Below are positions 63,596-64,000 of a DNA stretch of 64,000 nt, in pieces. The DNA lies in NCBI RefSeq assembly GCF_004297875.1, contig NZ_SCSK01000045.1:1-64000 (forward strand), written 5' to 3'. The notes under the pieces are model-generated. The model was not told the origin of the DNA and made no database searches. It was given only the letters and a program-made list of their open reading frames with translations. A program made the position numbers and the translations under genes. Source of the DNA: Pandoraea sp. GTDB taxonomy: Bacteria; Pseudomonadota; Gammaproteobacteria; Burkholderiales; Burkholderiaceae. Numbering within the stretch: position 1 is the first letter of the stretch; each line of letters starts with the position of its first letter.

Positions 63596-63912
63596 TTCCT
63601 TGGCCCACTTCTCGATGCTTTCGATAGTGCCGGGGATGTCGTGTTCGACAAGGTCGTCAACGTCTTGGCGGCAGGCCTCGAACTCCCCTTCCCAAGCTCA
63701 CGCACTAGCCAGGAGAAGTGGCGGCGACTGTTTCCCGACATGGCCTTGTCAGGAAGAGCATCAATCACCGCATTAAGGCGCTGCGCGAGGCTCTCCGCGT
63801 CGAGCAACAGCTCGGCCGCATCGCGCCCGTTGTCGACCTTGGTCCGCAGCAACGAGGCATATTCGCGGAGCTTGCGCCGCTCGTCGACCACCTCTTGGAC
63901 GTAAATCAGCAT
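63592..63912 (-). CDS. N-terminal part of the split TIGR02391-like gene
   Basis: 106-residue frame. Residues 1-72 are helical and natural-looking ([19 protein letters not shown] to [11 protein letters not shown]); the last 34 ([20 protein letters not shown] and on) look like out-of-frame translation. Adding one base in the C4 run at 63685-63688 joins it to the downstream frame, giving about 228 residues. It overlaps the upstream gene by 7 bp (ATGCTGA). Confidence 0.6.
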   Translation of the reverse strand: MLIYVQEVVDERRKLREYASLLRTKVDNGRDAAELLLDAESLAQRLNAVIDALPDKAMSGNSRRHFSWLVRELGKGSSRPAAKTLTTLSNTTSPALSKASRSGPRK

Positions 63913-64000
63913 GCCTGGGCCCTCTCGAGCAACGAAGCCAAGTCCAGGTTGATGCTCGTCACTGCCCAGTCGGGCTCCTGGGTGAAAGGATTGCGGATGT
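63906..64000 (-). CDS. 3' end of a further gene of the defence module (partial)
   Basis: Only the last 30 codons are in the window ([20 protein letters not shown] to RAQAC). It overlaps the next gene by 7 bp, so it belongs to the same operon. Too short to identify. Confidence 0.6.
   Translation of the reverse strand, partial: IRNPFTQEPDWAVTSINLDLASLLERAQAC

Overview
The window looks like chromosomal DNA of a high-GC betaproteobacterium, most probably of the Burkholderiaceae. The pointers are the replication-origin gene order mnmE-yidC-yidD-rnpA-rpmH / dnaA-dnaN-gyrB, a fused indolepyruvate:ferredoxin oxidoreductase, a tcuAB citrate/tricarballylate locus, and a DUF3717 protein beside phhB. 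I make no species call. I saw no rRNA gene, tRNA gene or CRISPR array while reading.

Layout. 1-13.3 kb is catabolism: livF/livG (branched-chain amino acid uptake), a GMC oxidoreductase with mmsA and a divergent LysR gene, fumC, the fused indolepyruvate oxidoreductase with a divergent Lrp/AsnC gene, and an asparagine synthase. 13.6-18.4 kb is a leftward gntR-tcuA-tcuB-MHS transporter operon. 18.6-22.8 kb has an M20 amidohydrolase, an FMN riboswitch with ribB, and a less GC-rich patch carrying an ABC exporter with an unusually small ATPase domain. 22.8-41.2 kb holds mostly leftward core genes: an ornithine cyclodeaminase family enzyme, a cytochrome c, phhB, a SET-domain protein, a MarR regulator, a radical SAM protein, a YbdK ligase, a CPA2 antiporter, mnmC, a DedA-rhodanese fusion, a DHA2 efflux pump, thpR, mnmE and yidC. 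41.2-47.9 kb is the origin-proximal cluster. Genes left of about 42.3 kb mostly read left and those to the right read right, as expected if replication starts beside dnaA.

47.9-64 kb is an accessory defence/persistence island placed directly after gyrB: an XRE-ImmA/IrrE protein, a first HipBA module, a decayed hipA fragment, an McrB/McrC restriction pair, a second unrelated-looking HipBA module, and a DUF499 ATPase / DUF1156 DNA methyltransferase / TIGR02391-like module that runs out of the window. A 41-bp perfect direct repeat links the hipA fragment to the intact second hipA and brackets McrBC. The TIGR02391-like gene is split by an apparent one-base deletion.

The most interesting regions are this island (nested inverted-repeat operators of the two hipBA loci, the direct repeat, the DUF499/DUF1156 module), the riboswitch-ribB-ABC patch, and an AT-rich intergenic region at 29.2-29.7 kb with a denser DnaA-box cluster than the rpmH-dnaA gap.
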